Source of the DNA: Pseudomonas kielensis
GTDB lineage: Bacteria; Pseudomonadota; Gammaproteobacteria; Pseudomonadales; Pseudomonadaceae
Length of the DNA stretch: 64,000 bases
Assembly (NCBI RefSeq): GCF_014236655.1
Contig: NZ_JACMYG010000028.1
Coordinates: 1-64,000, forward strand
Direction: 5' to 3'
Below are positions 53,208-61,248 of this stretch, in pieces; position 1 is the stretch's first letter, and each line of letters begins with the position of its first letter. The translations under genes were made by a program, and so were the position numbers. The notes beneath the pieces were generated by a model that saw only the letters and a list, made by a program, of their open reading frames with translations, did not search any database and was not told the origin of the DNA.

Positions 53208-53295
53208 AAAACAGTACAGTTTTTACTGACACTGGACTGTACGGTCGACTATTGTGGCAACTGTCCCCGTACACTTCTAAACTGTGCCGGTATAG
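53208..53295. promoter_or_regulatory. Array of ACTGT-type repeats upstream of the MocR gene
   Basis: Four related sites: an inverted copy (CTGTACTGTTTT read on the minus strand, about 53208-53225), then ACTGTACGGT (53234-53243), ACTGTCCCCGTACA (about 53260-53273) and ACTGTGCCGGTATAG (53281-53295). Direct-repeat operators of this kind fit MocR/GabR-type autoregulators. Confidence 0.55.
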
Positions 53296-53338
53296 TTCTC
53301 TACAAAAATAATATGCCCGTGAAATCGAGTGCTGCGTC

Positions 53339-54778
53339 ATGACCAATCTTTTGCTCTATCAACGTATCGCTCAGCAACTGGCTGAGGATATCCGGCGCGG
53401 CGTCTATCAGCCTGGCGAGCGTGTGCCTTCAGTGCGCAAGATGAGCTCGCAGCTCAATGTCAGCCACGCGACGGTGCTCCAGGCCTATGCCAACCTGGAA
53501 GACCAGGGCCTGATTCGCGCACGTCCTCAGTCGGGTTACTACGTCCATCAGACCCCGGCCCTGACCGCGCCGACCCCGGATATCGCCCGGGTCGAGCGCC
53601 CTGGCCTAGTGACCCGCAGCAGCATCATCCAGCAAGTACTGGTGGAGTCACGCCGCGAAGGGGTGTTCCCGCTGGGCGCAGCCGTGCCCAGTGTCGACTA
53701 TCTGCCGGTGCGGGCGCTGCATCAGCAATTGGCCAAGGTCACGCGCTTTCACAGTCCGCGGGCGTTCAGCTACATGTTCAGTCCCGGTTTCGAACCCTTG
53801 CGCCGCCAGGTAGCAATTCGCATGCGCGATGCCGGGGTGGTGGTCGACCCATCCGAAGTGGTGATCACCCACGGCTGTGTCGACGCCCTGCAGATGTCCT
53901 TGCGCGTATTGACCCGTCCCGGTGATCTGATTGCCGCGGAGTCGCCGACCTACTATGGCCTGTTGCAACTGGCCGATCTGCTCGGCCTCAAAGTCATCGA
54001 GATTCCCAGTGATCCGTCCACCGGCATGAGCCTGGAAGCCTTGCAACTGGCCGCCAACCAATGGTCGATCAAGGCCTTGGTGCTGACCACGCGTCTGAGC
54101 AACCCCCTGGGTGGCACCATGCCGGAAGACCGGCAGAAACAACTGCTGCGCCTGGCCTCGGACTTTGATATCCAGGTGGTCGAAGACGATATCTACGGCG
54201 AATTGATGTTCGAGCAGGGGCGCACCAAGTCCCTCAAGGCCTATGACCGCCTGGACCGGGTGATCTACTGTTCGAGTTTTTCCAAGACCCTGTCCCCCGG
54301 GGTGCGCATCGGCTGGATGATCGCCGGCAAATACCAGCAGGAAATCCAGCGCCTGCAGACCTTCAGTACCCACTCGGCCTGCAGCGTCACCCAGATGGGC
54401 ATCGCGGCCTACCTGGAGAATGGCGGTTACGATCGACACCTGCGCTACATCCGCCAGGAATACCGCAAGAACCTCAGTGCGTTCCAGCTGGCAGTGCAGC
54501 AGTATTTCCCCGAAGGCACCCAGATGACCCGGCCCACTGGCGGTTTTATCCTGTGGGTCAGTTTGCCGGGACGGGTCAATACCCAGGAACTGCATGTGCG
54601 GGCCCTGCAACAGGGGATCAGCATCGCTCCAGGACTGATTTTCAGTAACACCGAGCAGTTCAACCACTGCATTCGCTTGAATTGCGGCATTCCCTGGAAC
54701 CGTGAGGCCGAGCGCGCCTTGATGACCCTGGGCATGCTCGCGACCCAGCTGTGCCAGGAAACCGCCAGCGGATTTTGA
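53339..54778 (+). CDS. MocR-type regulator (GntR HTH fused to class I aminotransferase domain)
   Basis: A 479-residue fusion. The GntR winged helix is at residues 5-75 (IAQQLAEDIRRGVYQPGERVPSVRKMSS, VSHATVLQAYANLEDQG). A PLP aminotransferase-like domain follows with ITHGCVDALQ, DDIYGEL and the PLP lysine in SSFSKTLSPGVRIGWM. Relatives sense PLP or an amino compound. No divergent target lies next to it, so autoregulation and remote targets are likely. The repeat array just upstream fits this. Confidence 0.9.
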   Translation: MTNLLLYQRIAQQLAEDIRRGVYQPGERVPSVRKMSSQLNVSHATVLQAYANLEDQGLIRARPQSGYYVHQTPALTAPTPDIARVERPGLVTRSSIIQQVLVESRREGVFPLGAAVPSVDYLPVRALHQQLAKVTRFHSPRAFSYMFSPGFEPLRRQVAIRMRDAGVVVDPSEVVITHGCVDALQMSLRVLTRPGDLIAAESPTYYGLLQLADLLGLKVIEIPSDPSTGMSLEALQLAANQWSIKALVLTTRLSNPLGGTMPEDRQKQLLRLASDFDIQVVEDDIYGELMFEQGRTKSLKAYDRLDRVIYCSSFSKTLSPGVRIGWMIAGKYQQEIQRLQTFSTHSACSVTQMGIAAYLENGGYDRHLRYIRQEYRKNLSAFQLAVQQYFPEGTQMTRPTGGFILWVSLPGRVNTQELHVRALQQGISIAPGLIFSNTEQFNHCIRLNCGIPWNREAERALMTLGMLATQLCQETASGF

Positions 54779-54868
54779 GGCGTCGACGGGGCTGATCGAG
54801 ATGGGCGCTTGTCAGCGTCCCTTCAACAGGCGAGCATATGGCCCTCTGCCGTTAGTGCTGTAGGGGTT

Positions 54869-55372
54869 ATGAAAGCGATTTTTCCTGCTGGTGTGGTGTT
54901 GGTCTGCCTGCTGAGTATGTTCAATGGGGCGCGCGCGATGGCGGCGACGACTCCGGATCAAGCGGTTTCCAGTACGTCAACGACTAAGGTGGCAACCACC
55001 ACTGCGGTCAAAAAAGTCGCGCCTGTGAAAAAGCCAGACACCGCGAAAAATCCCGCTGCCCACAAGCAACGACCGCCGATTGCCTCGAAATCCAGGGCAG
55101 CGAGCGAAGTGGTGCGCACCACTGAGTTGCCATCCACCAATATCGACCTGAGCCTGCCACCGGAAATGGTCCGTCAGTTGCAACCCATTGGCACCGTCCC
55201 GATCGTCAAGCGCGCGCCCTTGCTGCCGCCACTGTTCGAGGAAAAGCCCAAGGAAGAAAGCAAGTTCCAGCTCAACGGCCGGCTGATTACCAACGAAATG
55301 CAATTGCAGCTGCGCAATGAAGATCGTCGGGAAATCGAAGGGGCGGCCCTGGAATTCCAGTTCAATCAGTAA
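54869..55372 (+). CDS. Exported Lys/Ala/Pro-rich protein of unknown function
   Basis: A 167-residue protein with a signal peptide (about 1-26, VVLVCLLSMFNGARAMA), a basic low-complexity part (TAKNPAAHKQRPPIASKSRA), and a C-terminal KFQLNGRLITNEMQLQLRN segment. I do not recognise a domain. Start ATG at 54869. It is on its own between two regulators of other genes. Confidence 0.65.
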   Translation: MKAIFPAGVVLVCLLSMFNGARAMAATTPDQAVSSTSTTKVATTTAVKKVAPVKKPDTAKNPAAHKQRPPIASKSRAASEVVRTTELPSTNIDLSLPPEMVRQLQPIGTVPIVKRAPLLPPLFEEKPKEESKFQLNGRLITNEMQLQLRNEDRREIEGAALEFQFNQ

Positions 55373-55531
55373 AAACCGACGGCAGGTGTGACCTGGCGAC
55401 CTGACGCTTTGTCGCAAGACTGATCAGTCACGCGTATTTGCGCGAAAAACCCCTGGGCGGCCAATTTCAAACGGCTGTTTAAGCGGGTACTCTAGTCCCC
55501 GTCATTCCACACTCCCGAGGAGCTTGTCGTC

Positions 55532-55786
55532 ATGAAATGCCGAGAAGGCTGTGGCGCCTGCTGCATTGCCCCTTCCATCAGCACACCGATTCCCGGCATG
55601 CCCCATGGCAAGCCTGCGGGCGAACGTTGTGTGCAACTGTCTGTCGATAATCTGTGCAGTATCTTCGGCCAGCCCGAGCGTCCTGCCGTCTGTGGCGCGT
55701 TCCAGGCGGATATCGAGGTCTGCGGCAGCAGCCAGGAACAAGCCATCACGCTGATCGGCTGGTGGGAGCAAATGACCGCGGCGTAG
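55532..55786 (+). CDS. YkgJ family cysteine-cluster protein
   Basis: An 84-residue protein with MKCREGCGACCIAP and later C(V), CSIF and CGAF cysteines forming a zinc or Fe-S binding cluster, the YkgJ/UPF0153 pattern, short version. Start ATG at 55532 after CGAGGAG. Function unknown. Confidence 0.8.
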   Translation: MKCREGCGACCIAPSISTPIPGMPHGKPAGERCVQLSVDNLCSIFGQPERPAVCGAFQADIEVCGSSQEQAITLIGWWEQMTAA

Positions 55787-55827
55787 TGTGTTCAACGAAC
55801 GGAACTTCAACAAGAAGGAACAAGACT

Positions 55828-56433
55828 ATGGGTTCGCTGCATCGTATCGCTGTGTTGTGTGGGTTGAGCGCTGTTCTGGCCTCCACGGGGGCTCAGGCCG
55901 AAGACTGGAAAGTTGCCAAGAACGAAGACGGGATCAAGATCTCCCTGAGTGAAGTGCCAGGCTCCGACTACAAGTCCTATCAGGGCGTGACCTTGATGAA
56001 GACCACTGTCGCCAAGCTGCGGGCGCTGCAGGATGACGTGGCCGGGGCCTGTGCCTGGATCCACGATTGCAAGAGCCAGAAGCTGCTCAAGCAAGAAGGT
56101 GACCAGATCTGGACCTACACCCAGTTCAATACGCCTTGGCCCGTGACTGCGCGTGATTCGGTGATGCATATCACCGTCGTCAATGGCGCCGACGGCAGCC
56201 TGACCCGCAACCTGGAAGGCGTGCCGAAATACGTTCCGGAAGAAAAGGGTTTTGTCCGGGTGACCGAGGTCAAAGGCTTCTGGAAGTTTGTGCCCAAGGG
56301 CGATCAGGTCGAAGTGACGTATCAAGTGCACACCGAGCCAGGTGGCAGTGTGCCGGCGATGGTCGCCAACAAGTTTGTGGTCGATGCACCTTTCAATACC
56401 CTCAAGGCCCTCAAGGAGCGTGCCGAGAAGTAA
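55828..56433 (+). CDS. START domain lipid-binding-like exported protein
   Basis: A 201-residue protein with a signal peptide (about 1-24, ending TGAQAE) and a START domain (EDGIKISLSEVPGSDYKSYQGV, DSVMHITVV, KGFWKFVPKGDQVEVTYQVHTEPGGSVPAMVAN). START domains bind lipids or hydrophobic ligands. Start ATG at 55828. It is 42 bases after the YkgJ-like gene and may share its transcript. Confidence 0.85.
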   Translation: MGSLHRIAVLCGLSAVLASTGAQAEDWKVAKNEDGIKISLSEVPGSDYKSYQGVTLMKTTVAKLRALQDDVAGACAWIHDCKSQKLLKQEGDQIWTYTQFNTPWPVTARDSVMHITVVNGADGSLTRNLEGVPKYVPEEKGFVRVTEVKGFWKFVPKGDQVEVTYQVHTEPGGSVPAMVANKFVVDAPFNTLKALKERAEK

Positions 56434-56582
56434 GCACGCCTGTTCCTGGTCATCGGAACAACAGGGTTGGTGATAGCAACCCTGTTGCCAGGGCAAATCT
56501 TCGAGGGGCGGGGAACGAATGCCCGCCGACCCGGGTCGAGATGGAAGTAAGCCCATCTACGGGTTTTATCGAGGAGGCACCG

Positions 56583-56819
56583 ATGCAAAAGTGGGAAATC
56601 ACCTTTGTGGATGATCATGGTGTGCAAAGCATCGAACGCTTCGACTGCGAGCACCAACCTGACATGGAAAAGGCTGCGCAACTGATTCGCGCCAAACTTC
56701 TCCCGGTCCCGGCGGAGCTGGATCTCAATGACCTGGAAGGTCGCACCAACGACCCGACGCTCAAGAGCCTCAAAGATCAGAACAGCATTCAAATCCTCAG
56801 CATCTCCCCGATTCCATAA
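56583..56819 (+). CDS. Small conserved-looking protein of unknown function
   Basis: A 78-residue soluble protein (MQKWEITFVDDHGVQSIERF). Strong ribosome-binding site GAGGAGG before the ATG at 56583. I do not recognise its family. It lies upstream of rraB with about 200 bp between. Confidence 0.6.
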   Translation: MQKWEITFVDDHGVQSIERFDCEHQPDMEKAAQLIRAKLLPVPAELDLNDLEGRTNDPTLKSLKDQNSIQILSISPIP

Positions 56820-56951
56820 TCCCACCTGTAACAAGGCCTTGGCACGCGCTCCGAGTTAGGGCTACTCTGCAAACGAGATCAGCGAATGGATCGCTAAGGT
56901 CTGGTCTTGTCAGCTACATGCTTGTTTCCCGGCGGCAATCTGATTGTCGTA

Positions 56952-56978
56952 GCGCCTGCACCATTCGGTTGCAGGCGC
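56952..56978 (+). promoter_or_regulatory. Strong hairpin in the rraB leader
   Basis: A perfect 9-bp stem GCGCCTGCA / TGCAGGCGC with a nine-base loop, 45 bases before the rraB ATG, without a T-run. Confidence 0.6.
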
Positions 56979-57022
56979 GGGGAGTACGGAAAGTCTATCC
57001 ATTGGAAGTAGGAGGACGTTTC

Positions 57023-57364
57023 ATGAGCACAGCCTATCAAGAAGACATCAGCAGCAGCGTGCTGCGCCGCATGAAAGAAGGCGGTTTTGATTTTTCACGG
57101 TTCCATCCCATCGAGTTCTACGCCATTTTCCCCGACGAGGAGGGGGCACGCAGGGCGGCAGGGCAATTTCGCGGTGAATCCTTGAATGCACAGATCAGTG
57201 TGCGCGACGACGGTGCCTGGTACCTGGAACTGAGCAAGGTGATGTACGCCACCTACGGCGGCATTGGCGATTTTGAACAGGACTTCGAGGCGGTGGTCGA
57301 GCCTTTGGGGGGAATCATCGAAGGTTGGGGCGTCAAGCAGGAGGTACGAGGGCAACTCGCATAA
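57023..57364 (+). CDS. rraB: Ribonuclease E inhibitor RraB
   Basis: A 113-residue RraB-family protein: SSSVLRRMKEGGFDFSRFHPIEFYAIFPDEEGARRAA, AQISVRDDGAWYLELSKVM and the acidic FEQDFEAVVEPLGGIIEGWG. It would bind RNase E and change degradosome activity. The start MSTAYQEDI at 57023 follows AGGAGG. RNase E itself is encoded 33 kb away in this window. A terminator follows at 57392-57419. Confidence 0.85.
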   Translation: MSTAYQEDISSSVLRRMKEGGFDFSRFHPIEFYAIFPDEEGARRAAGQFRGESLNAQISVRDDGAWYLELSKVMYATYGGIGDFEQDFEAVVEPLGGIIEGWGVKQEVRGQLA

Positions 57365-57391
57365 CACTATGAATAGCGACAACACTCAGCG

Positions 57392-57419
57392 ACGGCTGAC
57401 CCTTGGGGTCGGCCGTTTT
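57392..57419 (+). terminator. Terminator after rraB
   Basis: An 11-base imperfect stem (ACGGCTGACCC / GGGTCGGCCGT) with a three-base loop and four T. Confidence 0.8.
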
Positions 57420-57445
57420 CATTTGGGCCGGGGCAAATGCCAGGC

Positions 57446-57471
57446 AAAAAAAAGCCACCTGAGCAGGTGGC
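57446..57471 (-). terminator. Orphan minus-strand terminator
   Basis: The stem GCCACCT / AGGTGGC (loop four bases) is followed on the minus strand by eight T. No minus-strand gene lies upstream of it within several kb, so it may end an unannotated small RNA. Its 24-bp downstream flank (57430-57453) nearly equals that of the terminator at 38553-38588. Confidence 0.75.
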
Positions 57472-57564
57472 CAAAAGGGAAGAGGGGTAGCCAGCTAGCG
57501 AACGGTGCCGCTTGCTGCGTGATGGGCCAATTATCCGCGTGCCCGGGCGGGCAGTGAAATGAAC

Positions 57565-57606
57565 TATGGCTATGCTGCTAATAGCCATAAGCATTGCTTC
57601 GCAATG
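57565..57606. repeat. Two adjacent hairpins
   Basis: TATGGCTAT / ATAGCCATA (57565-57573 and 57581-57589) and CATTGC / GCAATG (about 57592-57606). Both are perfect and lie in the 389-bp rraB-ATP-grasp gap, which holds no gene. Confidence 0.7.
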
Positions 57607-57636
57607 AAGCGCGAGTGATCAGGTGAGGGTGTTTGC

Positions 57637-57653
57637 TGCACGGGATTGGTGCG
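57637..57653. promoter_or_regulatory. NtrC-like enhancer site
   Basis: TGCACGGGATTGGTGCG matches the NtrC palindrome TGCACC-N5-GGTGCA at five of six bases in each half-site. It is 51 bp upstream of the sigma-54 -24 element. Confidence 0.6.
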
Positions 57654-57704
57654 AAGCCTTTGGGGTGAAAATCCAACTGATTGATATTAAAGGGTTTATG
57701 CCGC

Positions 57705-57719
57705 TGGCACGGGCCTTGC
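57705..57719 (+). promoter_or_regulatory. Sigma-54 promoter for the ATP-grasp operon
   Basis: TGGCACG-N4-TTGC is the exact -24/-12 consensus with correct spacing. It ends 34 bp before the ATG of the first gene. Confidence 0.85.
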
Positions 57720-57753
57720 GATGCCAAGGTGTCCGGGTGACAAGGAGTACGGC

Positions 57754-59163
57754 ATGATCCGCACCTATTTTGATGAGATGTACGATGCCAGCGGCCAGGT
57801 CCGCGCGCATTATCGAGAATTCGCCCGTTGGCTGGCAGAAACGCCTGACGAGCTTCTGGCTCAACGCCGACGCGAGGCCGATCTGTTGTTTCATCGCGCC
57901 GGGATTACCTTCACGCTCTATGGCGATGAGCAGGGCACCGAGCGCCTGATTCCCTTCGACACCATTCCGCGCAGCATCCCCGCCAGTGAGTGGCGGATTG
58001 TCGAGCGTGGCTGCATCCAGCGGGTCAAGGCGCTGAACATGTTCCTCGCCGACCTCTATCACGAGCAACGCATCATCAAGGCCGGCATCATCCCGGCCGA
58101 GCAGGTGCTGGCCAACGAACAGTACCAATTGGCCATGCAGGGCCTGGACCTGCACCGCGACATCTATTCGCACATCTCCGGGGTCGACCTGGTGCGCGAT
58201 GGCGACGGCAGCTACTACGTGCTGGAAGACAACCTGCGCACCCCCAGCGGCGTGAGCTACATGCTCGAAGACCGCAAGATGATGATGCGCCTGTTCCCTG
58301 AGCTGTTCGCGGCCCAGCGCATCGCGCCCATCGATCACTACCCGAACCTTTTGCTCGACACCCTGAAAAGCTCGAGTCCCATCGATAACCCCAGCGTGGT
58401 GGTGCTGACCCCGGGACGTTTCAACAGCGCGTTCTTCGAGCACGCTTTCCTGGCCCGGGAAATGGGCGTGGAGCTGGTGGAAGGTGCGGACCTGTTCGTG
58501 CGTGACGACAAAGTCTTCATGCGCACCACCGATGGCCCCAAGGCCGTCGATGTGATTTACCGGCGGCTCGATGACGCCTTCCTCGATCCGCTGGCATTCA
58601 ACCCGGACTCGATGCTCGGGGTTCCCGGCCTGCTGGCGTCCTATCGCAGCGGCAACGTGGTGTTGGCCAACGCCATCGGCACGGGGGTGGCGGATGACAA
58701 GTCGGTGTATCCATTCGTCACCGAGATGATCCGTTTCTACCTCGACGAGGAGCCGATTCTGAAAAACGTACCGACCTGGCAGTGTCGCAACCCCGCGGAA
58801 CTGTCCCACGTGTTGGCCAACCTGCCCGATCTGGTGGTCAAGGAAACCCAGGGCTCCGGCGGCTACGGCATGTTGGTCGGGCCAGCGGCGACGGCGGCCG
58901 AGATCGAACAGTTCCGCGCACGGATCAAGGCCAAGCCCCATGCCTATATCGCCCAGCCGACGTTGTCCCTGTCGACCTGCCCGACCTTCGTCGAAAACGG
59001 CATCGCCCCGCGGCATATCGACCTGCGCCCATTCGTCCTGTCGGGGCGCGAAACCCGGGTGGTGCCTGGCGGCCTGACCCGCGTCGCCCTGCGCGAGGGC
59101 TCCCTGGTGGTCAACTCCTCCCAGGGTGGCGGTACCAAGGACACTTGGGTTGTCGAGGATTAA
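57754..59163 (+). CDS. Circularly permuted ATP-grasp protein
   Basis: A 469-residue protein of the circularly permuted type 2 ATP-grasp group (DUF404/DUF407). ERGCIQRVKALNMFLADLYHEQ, DLVRDGDGSYYVLEDNLRTPSGVSYMLEDR and LVVKETQGSGGYGMLVGP are its main blocks. Such proteins are predicted peptide or amide ligases. It starts at the ATG at 57754 with AAGGAG; a longer frame from 57721 lacks a ribosome-binding site. The alpha-E gene follows after 12 bp. Its sigma-54 promoter suggests expression under nitrogen limitation. Confidence 0.87.
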   Translation: MIRTYFDEMYDASGQVRAHYREFARWLAETPDELLAQRRREADLLFHRAGITFTLYGDEQGTERLIPFDTIPRSIPASEWRIVERGCIQRVKALNMFLADLYHEQRIIKAGIIPAEQVLANEQYQLAMQGLDLHRDIYSHISGVDLVRDGDGSYYVLEDNLRTPSGVSYMLEDRKMMMRLFPELFAAQRIAPIDHYPNLLLDTLKSSSPIDNPSVVVLTPGRFNSAFFEHAFLAREMGVELVEGADLFVRDDKVFMRTTDGPKAVDVIYRRLDDAFLDPLAFNPDSMLGVPGLLASYRSGNVVLANAIGTGVADDKSVYPFVTEMIRFYLDEEPILKNVPTWQCRNPAELSHVLANLPDLVVKETQGSGGYGMLVGPAATAAEIEQFRARIKAKPHAYIAQPTLSLSTCPTFVENGIAPRHIDLRPFVLSGRETRVVPGGLTRVALREGSLVVNSSQGGGTKDTWVVED

Positions 59164-59175
59164 AGGAAGCTTGCC

Positions 59176-60126
59176 ATGTTGAGTAGAACTGCCTCGGATC
59201 TGTACTGGATGTCGCGTTACCTGGAGCGGGCGGAAAACCTCGCACGGATGCTCGACATCAGTTATTCGCTGTCGTTGATGCCACAGGATGGCCGCGGCGA
59301 TGGCCTGCACGAACTGGCGATGCCGTTGTTGATCACCGGCACGCTGGAAGACTACCTGGAGCGCCATGGCGCGTTGCACGCCGAGCGCCTGCTGCACTTC
59401 TTCGCCCTGGACGCCGCCAACCCGGCCAGCATCTACAGCTGTCTCGGGGCCGCGCGGGCCAGCGCCCATGCGGTGCGTGGCCGGATCACCGCCGACATGT
59501 GGGAAAACATCAACGCCACCTGGCTGGAAATTCGCGGCATTGCCGAACAAGGCCTTGGGCGTTATGGCATGAGCCGGTTCTGTGAGTGGATCAAGGAACG
59601 TTCCCACCTGTTTCGCGGGGCTTCCTACGGCACCATCATGCGCAACGATGCGTTTCGCTTCATTCGTCTGGGCACCTTCATCGAGCGGGCGGACAACACC
59701 TTGCGCCTGCTGGATGCGCGCTACGAAATGGCCGGCGACCAGGGCGAGGCGGTCAGCGATGGCACCGCCCACGCCTACTACCAGTGGAGTGCGTTGTTGC
59801 GGGCCCTGTCCTCATTCGAGGCCTACACCGAAATCTACCGCGACGCGCCCGGTGCCCGTCAGGTCGCCGAGCTGTTGCTTTTGCGCGCCGATGTCCCCCG
59901 TTCGTTGCGCGCCTGCACCGAGGAAATCGACCAGATCCTCGCCCAACTGCCGGGCGCTAACGGCCGTCCGGCCCAACGCCTGGCGGCGGAAATAGACGCG
60001 CGCCTGCGCTACACCGGCATCCAGGAAATCCTCGACGAAGGCCTGCATGCCTGGTTGACCGAGTTCATCCCGCTGGTACGCCAGTTGGGCAATGCCATAC
60101 ACAGTTCCTACCTGGAGGCTGCATGA
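59176..60126 (+). CDS. Alpha-E domain protein
   Basis: A 316-residue all-helical protein of the alpha-E (DUF403) family. MLSRTASDLYWMSRYLERAENLARML at the N-terminus and FIRLGTFIERADNTLRLLDARYEM are hallmark segments with conserved Arg and Glu. It always accompanies ATP-grasp and transglutaminase partners, as here; its biochemical role is unknown. It overlaps the transglutaminase gene by four bases. Confidence 0.87.
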   Translation: MLSRTASDLYWMSRYLERAENLARMLDISYSLSLMPQDGRGDGLHELAMPLLITGTLEDYLERHGALHAERLLHFFALDAANPASIYSCLGAARASAHAVRGRITADMWENINATWLEIRGIAEQGLGRYGMSRFCEWIKERSHLFRGASYGTIMRNDAFRFIRLGTFIERADNTLRLLDARYEMAGDQGEAVSDGTAHAYYQWSALLRALSSFEAYTEIYRDAPGARQVAELLLLRADVPRSLRACTEEIDQILAQLPGANGRPAQRLAAEIDARLRYTGIQEILDEGLHAWLTEFIPLVRQLGNAIHSSYLEAA

Positions 60127-60932
60127 GACTTTCCATAAGCCACGAGACCACCTATCACTATGAGGATCAGGTGCGGGCGAGCATCCAGTATGTGCGGTTG
60201 ACCCCCCACGACAGCGAGCGCCAGCACGTACTCAGCTGGCAACTGGAGCTGCCGCGACCGGTGCGTGCGCAGCTCGACCCGTTCGGCAACATCCTGCATG
60301 TGCTGACCCTGGACGAGCCCCATGAAGCCATCATCATCGGAGCGCGAGGGCAGGTGGACATCGATGAGTTGCGCGAGGCCGAACACGAGAGCCAATCGGC
60401 CCTGCCATTCCTGCGCTTTACCCGCCTGACCGAAGCCGACGAGGCCCTGCAGGCTTTTGCCTTACAGCAATGTCGGCAACGTCGCGACCGCAGCGCGCTG
60501 ATCGACCTGATGCATGGCCTGAACCAGCACATCACCTACACCCCGGGCGCCACCGAAGTGCAAACCAGCGCCGCGCAAGCCTTCGCCGGCCGTGCCGGGG
60601 TCTGCCAGGACCACGCCCACACCTTTATCGCTTGTGCCCGCAGCCTGGGGATCCCGGCGCGTTATGTGTCGGGCTACCTGTACAGCGAAAGCAGCGAACA
60701 CCTGGCCAGCCACGCCTGGGCCGAAGCCTGGCTGGACGACGCCTGGTACAGCTTTGACGTGACCAACCAACTGGCCCGTCCCGAACGCCACCTGAAGCTG
60801 GCAGTGGGCCTGGACTACCTCGACGCCTGCCCGGTACGCGGCATGCGTCGCGGTGGTGGCTTTGAGCAGATGCACGCCAAGGTGTTCGTCTCGCCGCTGC
60901 CGGCCCCGGTGATGTCGGTGCAACAGCAGTAG
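60123..60932 (+). CDS. Transglutaminase-like cysteine peptidase family protein
   Basis: A 269-residue protein with an N-terminal beta domain (MRLSISHETTYHYEDQVRASIQ region) and a transglutaminase core. The catalytic Cys is in GVCQDHAHTFIACARSLGIPARYVSGYLY, His in ASHAWAEAWL and Asp in WYSFDVTN, so the triad is complete. It may cleave or transfer the amide product made by the ATP-grasp partner. Last gene of the operon. Confidence 0.88.
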   Translation: MRLSISHETTYHYEDQVRASIQYVRLTPHDSERQHVLSWQLELPRPVRAQLDPFGNILHVLTLDEPHEAIIIGARGQVDIDELREAEHESQSALPFLRFTRLTEADEALQAFALQQCRQRRDRSALIDLMHGLNQHITYTPGATEVQTSAAQAFAGRAGVCQDHAHTFIACARSLGIPARYVSGYLYSESSEHLASHAWAEAWLDDAWYSFDVTNQLARPERHLKLAVGLDYLDACPVRGMRRGGGFEQMHAKVFVSPLPAPVMSVQQQ

Positions 60933-60939
60933 GCGGCGA

Positions 60940-61150
60940 TAGCCCATCGCTCGCTCCCACGTGAACGGATGCTCAGTCCGGGGGCATCGCCTCCGGTTTG
61001 CTGCGCTGCACCTCCTGCCGATGTATGCGGCTTCGCCCCACGGCGCTAGGCGCCTCCCCCCGGATGGACACCTTCGCTCAGCCTGCCGATGGGGCGGGTG
61101 GATCAAGAGCTGCAGGCGAGCTAACGCTCGGACTGTTGAGTGGTAAGGGC
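60940..61150. repeat. Possible dispersed intergenic repeat, REP-like edges
   Basis: The 316-bp gap 60933-61248 has no gene. Its first 200 bases (CCATCGCTCGCTCCCACGTG, then a GC-rich stretch with GGCGCTAGGCGCC-like palindromes) look like a repetitive intergenic element of fluorescent pseudomonads from memory, but no second copy is in the window. Confidence 0.35.
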
Positions 61151-61190
61151 CGGCGAGGCGGCCTGCTTTATTCCAGGTGTATGAATTTTC

Positions 61191-61216
61191 CTGTGGGAGC
61201 GAGCCTGCTCGCGATG
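61191..61216. repeat. Pseudomonas REP sequence
   Basis: CTGTGGGAGCGAGCCTGCTC followed by GCGATGG is the typical REP core (GCGAGC..GCTCGC). Confidence 0.65.
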
Positions 61217-61248
61217 GCGCCCGCCCGGGCGCCGCATCCAGCGACCCG

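Noticed and set aside
57619..59772. A 717-codon open frame on the minus strand opposite the ATP-grasp and alpha-E genes.
   Set aside because: The plus strand encodes two recognisable families with ribosome-binding sites and a promoter. The antisense frame has no motif and ends near hairpins by chance.
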